Source: Desulfobacterales bacterium (lineage in GTDB: Bacteria; Desulfobacterota; Desulfobacteria; Desulfobacterales; Desulfosalsimonadaceae). From it: a DNA stretch of 7,705 nucleotides. Of this stretch, positions 5,268 through 7,705 are shown piece by piece. The stretch's first letter is position 1; the number at the start of each line of letters is the position of its first letter. The translations under genes and the position numbers were made by a program. A model generated the notes under the pieces. It was given only the letters and a program-made list of their open reading frames with translations, was not told the origin of the DNA and ran no database searches. The stretch covers positions 1-7,705 of the forward strand of contig SLIE01000250.1 of NCBI GenBank assembly GCA_007135795.1, in the 5' to 3' direction.

Positions 5268-5330
5268 AAAGAATTTTGTTTAGCAGCTGACCACGGGCAA
5301 GTCAAGCCTAAAACATCATTTCGGAATGTT

Positions 5331-7292
5331 TTATTCATTCACAGCCCTTGATGCGACAACCTCCACCGACAACTCGCCCAGTTCTCCAGGCAGTTGGGAA
5401 AAAACGATCATGAAGGGAACTGACTGATTATAGTCAATCAGTGCATTATCGCTTATGTTGCCGGAGGACAACCCTTTTTCAATTTCTGCAGGCTCGCGCG
5501 TCAAGAGATCGTCCGCATCAAACATAACCCCCGCATACACCGGTGTCGATGAAAAAAGCAACTCACCCGACCTATCGTAGACATTTCCTTTTACTTGAAT
5601 TTCTTTTCTGGAATGGTCGTAGTGGTTTGTCACGCTGCCGCGGATCACCATGATTTCACCGGCATTTTCGTTAGAGATAAAGCTGTAGTCGGGTCTGGAT
5701 ATGGATATTTGGAGGTTCCCATTGGAATCAAGCAGCCCCTCTTGCACAGGAGGTGGTGTGGGTGCCGCAACCCGGGTTGCTTCCGGTGGTACAGGCGACT
5801 GCGTTTCCAACATGTAAAAATAACCACCGCCAGCAATCGCCATAAAAACGGATACGAGCAAGGCTATTTTTAATACAGGCCTGGTTCGCTTTTGGCCGAT
5901 TATTACCCCTGTATTTAGTGTTTCATCACCGGCGTGGACGGTTTTTTTATCTTTATTTTTTGTGTTTTTATTCTCGTTCCCAATGTCCGGGTCCCCCTGT
6001 GGGTCAAGGGCGGTTACCATAGAAATATTGTTTAAATTGTCCCCATCCGGAAAGGCGGTTTCGTTCTTTTGTGTTGCCAACTCAAAGTCATAGTCTTCAT
6101 CATTTCCGGCTCTACCTGATACATCCGCGCTCTTTGTGTCGAGGCCCAGGCTAAAGGATTGCTTGTTTCCTTGACCATATTGCTGCCCCAATTCTTGTTC
6201 CAGGTCCAGAAATTCTTCCACATCTGTAAGATCAAACCCGTCTTCATCGGAGATCACCGTAGCGGTACTGTCTTCCACGCGGTTTTTTTCCTCTCCGTCA
6301 AGGTCGAGATCCAGATCAAAGTCGAGTTCAAAATCATCATCTTCAGCAGCGGATGTGGGAGATACGGCATCAGCATCTTCAATCCCGTCAAGATCAAAAT
6401 CAAAATCGAGCGTTGCCTGGTGGTAATCAACATCTGAAAAGGTTTCTTCGGAACTAACTGCTCCTACCTCTTCAGCGTCGTCTGCGTCTTCTTCAAAATC
6501 CAATTCCACTGCGGAATCATTTACCGCAAGTTCGTCCTTTGCATCCGCTTCTGCATTGAACGACTCGTCTTCCCCCAGGTCGAATCCGAATTCCTTAGTA
6601 CCCATTTCTTCAATCGGTTCTTGCTCTTCTATCAGGTCCACCTCGTATTCCCTGCCGTCTGTATCATACTCATCATCCAGATCAAGATCGAAGTCTTCCA
6701 GCATATCCGCATTTGCATCCGAGGATGCGATCGGTTCCGACCCGGTTTTCCGTTGAGATTCGGTCTCCTGCTTGTTAGTTTCCGCCAGGTCCAGGTCAAA
6801 ATCTGCGAAGTCTCTATCTATTTCCATCTCTGCCTCGGGCATTGTTTCGAGTCCGAAATCAGTTTCCTCAAAAGATACTGCTTCATTTGAAAAATCCATA
6901 TTTTCTATCTCGATACCAAAGCCTTCACCTTCATCGTGACCATGAGCACCACCATCAGCGTTTTCAATATCTTGAAAATCAATAATTGCCGTTTTTTCAA
7001 GATATTGTAGCCCTATTTCTTTTGTTTTACCATTTTCAAGAGCCTCAAAACCCTGCTCGGTGTCAAAGCCGTCGATTATTCCTTCTATCTTGCTTTCAAA
7101 AACCGTGGTTTCCTCATGGCCGGAAATCTCTGAGACTTCACTTGATTTTTCAGCCCGGTTGCTGGCGGTCGCTGACGGATATACCATAAAAACTTCTTCG
7201 CAATTGGAGCACCGAACTTTGGACCCATTAGCAGCGACAAGATCTTCATTTATGTCATAACTCGTGTCGCAGGATTTGCAGTTTATAATCAT
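5331..7292 (-). CDS. MJ0042 zinc-finger / acidic linker / DUF3426 membrane protein
   Basis: Function unknown; 653 residues. The N-terminus is an MJ0042-type zinc ribbon: CKSC (5-8) and CSNC (28-31) provide the four metal ligands. Residues about 40-440 are acidic, low in hydrophobic clusters and probably disordered, with repeated D/F/L motifs such as DFDLDLA (164-170), DFDLDLDDE (200-208), DFDFDLDG (296-303) and ELDFDLDLDLDG (322-333). A basic stretch (about 441-472) leads to one transmembrane helix (about 473-494). A Pro-rich spacer then leads to a DUF3426 domain (about 515-650) with a typical VIRGSVTN strand (549-556). By the positive-inside rule the zinc finger and acidic part are cytoplasmic and DUF3426 is periplasmic. 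Such proteins are usually shorter; the acidic insert is the unusual part. ATG at 7292 has TGAGGATG 7 nt upstream. It lies 16 nt behind hpt, so the two are probably cotranscribed. Confidence 0.9.
   Translation of the reverse strand: MIINCKSCDTSYDINEDLVAANGSKVRCSNCEEVFMVYPSATASNRAEKSSEVSEISGHEETTVFESKIEGIIDGFDTEQGFEALENGKTKEIGLQYLEKTAIIDFQDIENADGGAHGHDEGEGFGIEIENMDFSNEAVSFEETDFGLETMPEAEMEIDRDFADFDLDLAETNKQETESQRKTGSEPIASSDANADMLEDFDLDLDDEYDTDGREYEVDLIEEQEPIEEMGTKEFGFDLGEDESFNAEADAKDELAVNDSAVELDFEEDADDAEEVGAVSSEETFSDVDYHQATLDFDFDLDGIEDADAVSPTSAAEDDDFELDFDLDLDLDGEEKNRVEDSTATVISDEDGFDLTDVEEFLDLEQELGQQYGQGNKQSFSLGLDTKSADVSGRAGNDEDYDFELATQKNETAFPDGDNLNNISMVTALDPQGDPDIGNENKNTKNKDKKTVHAGDETLNTGVIIGQKRTRPVLKIALLVSVFMAIAGGGYFYMLETQSPVPPEATRVAAPTPPPVQEGLLDSNGNLQISISRPDYSFISNENAGEIMVIRGSVTNHYDHSRKEIQVKGNVYDRSGELLFSSTPVYAGVMFDADDLLTREPAEIEKGLSSGNISDNALIDYNQSVPFMIVFSQLPGELGELSVEVVASRAVNE
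6291..6809 (-). repeat. Coding repeats of the D-F-D-L-D-L motif
   Basis: At least four degenerate copies in the DUF3426 gene encode alternating Asp and Phe/Leu. They lie at about 6786-6803, 6669-6698, 6384-6413 and 6291-6335. On the plus strand they appear as runs of TCAAAATC/TCGAGATC/TCAAGATC-like hexamers. Spacing is irregular, so this is motif amplification or biased composition rather than a clean tandem array. Confidence 0.6.
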
Positions 7293-7308
7293 TTCACATC
7301 CTCACTGA

Positions 7309-7705
7309 TTATATTTTCAATTCATAGATTGCGGGAAAATACCGGTATTTTTCAGCATAATCAAGGCCATATCCGACAAGAAACCCTTTTTTCACCTCGT
7401 GTCCGGTGTAATCCGCACGTATATCGGTGCCGCGACGCTCCTGCTTGTCGATAAAGGTGCAAACCCGGACATTCGCAGGATTAAAGGACCAGATATACGT
7501 GAGCAAATCCTGCATCGTAAAGCCCGTATCAAGGATATCTTCAACAATCAATACATCTTTGCCGCCAATATCCGTTCGGAGACCGGCTACCCGGGTTATT
7601 TTTCCGGTGGACACATTCCCATCCCCATAACTGGAACACCACACAAAATCGATTAAAACCGGAATGCTCAATTTTCGTGCAAGGTCTGCCAAAAAAATAA
7701 AAGAT
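7309..7705 (-). CDS. hpt: Hypoxanthine phosphoribosyltransferase, 5' end outside window
   Basis: Purine salvage enzyme converting hypoxanthine (and usually guanine) plus PRPP to IMP/GMP; cytosolic. About 131 C-terminal residues are visible. The frame runs off the right edge with SFIFLADLAR, the usual sequence after the LKG motif, so roughly 45-50 N-terminal residues are missing and the TTG at 7692 is not a start. Family features: the flexible loop SSYGDGNVSTGKI, the PRPP loop VLIVEDILDTGFTM with its acidic pair, and the base-binding tail KKGFLVGYGLDYAEKYRYFP. Trp-Cys before SSYG, and the absence of the usual Pro-Asp before the base-contacting Lys, are small departures from the common pattern. 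The stop TAA is 16 nt before the DUF3426 gene. Xanthine-guanine specificity cannot be excluded from the sequence. Confidence 0.93.
   Translation of the reverse strand, partial: SFIFLADLARKLSIPVLIDFVWCSSYGDGNVSTGKITRVAGLRTDIGGKDVLIVEDILDTGFTMQDLLTYIWSFNPANVRVCTFIDKQERRGTDIRADYTGHEVKKGFLVGYGLDYAEKYRYFPAIYELKI

Noticed and set aside
5083..5283. Plus-strand frame of 66 codons in the gap between the tRNA and the DUF3426 gene
   Set aside because: No ribosome binding site, a composition typical of AT-rich noncoding DNA, and it covers inverted repeats.
5310..5332. Terminator for the DUF3426 gene from AAAACAT/ATGTTTT
   Set aside because: The stem is only A-T rich, overlaps the stop codon and lacks a following U-run.
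1..7705. Defence system, CRISPR array, transposase or prophage
   Set aside because: All intact frames are housekeeping or conserved-unknown proteins, and no spacer-repeat array or recombinase is present.

Overview
The window looks like ordinary chromosome from a Gram-negative bacterium, most likely a Desulfobacterota (former Deltaproteobacteria) sulfate-reducer type. That assignment is an inference. It rests on the moderate GC content, the MJ0042-finger/DUF3426 protein, the style of the elongator tRNA-Met, and a palindromic interspersed repeat (arms rich in CTCGTAAAA/TTTTACGAG) that I associate from memory with that group. I could not check it by search. Every supported gene is on the minus strand, so transcription runs from right to left.

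Right part (7705 to 5331): the 3' part of a hypoxanthine phosphoribosyltransferase gene (start outside the window) is followed 16 nt later by a 653-residue membrane protein. That protein has an N-terminal MJ0042 zinc finger, a long acidic region rich in D-L-D-F motifs, one transmembrane segment and a C-terminal DUF3426 domain. A 281-nt gene-free stretch follows (5050-5330). Centre (5049 to 4469): an elongator tRNA-Met(CAT) with encoded CCA, a strong hairpin directly behind it, and a small DUF1992 (YhdN/DnaJC28-type) protein. Next is about 360 nt without a convincing gene (4109-4468). It holds three separate secondary-structure blocks and a good -10 box for the next operon.

Left part (4108 to 180): a tight four-gene operon. 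A two-helix membrane protein with a C-terminal SHOCT domain is followed by D-alanine--D-alanine ligase (ddl, TTG start), a single-chain PurD-PurE fusion for two steps of purine synthesis, and a TsaC/YrdC-type threonylcarbamoyl-AMP synthase (TTG start, overlapping purDE by 11 nt). The operon joins cell-wall precursor synthesis, purine synthesis and tRNA t6A modification. With hpt at the other end, purine metabolism appears twice in the window.

No mobile element, CRISPR array or defence system is visible. The items most worth a second look are a perfect 30-bp palindrome that fills exactly ten codons of ddl, the PurD-PurE fusion, and the structured RNA-like block upstream of the SHOCT-ddl operon.
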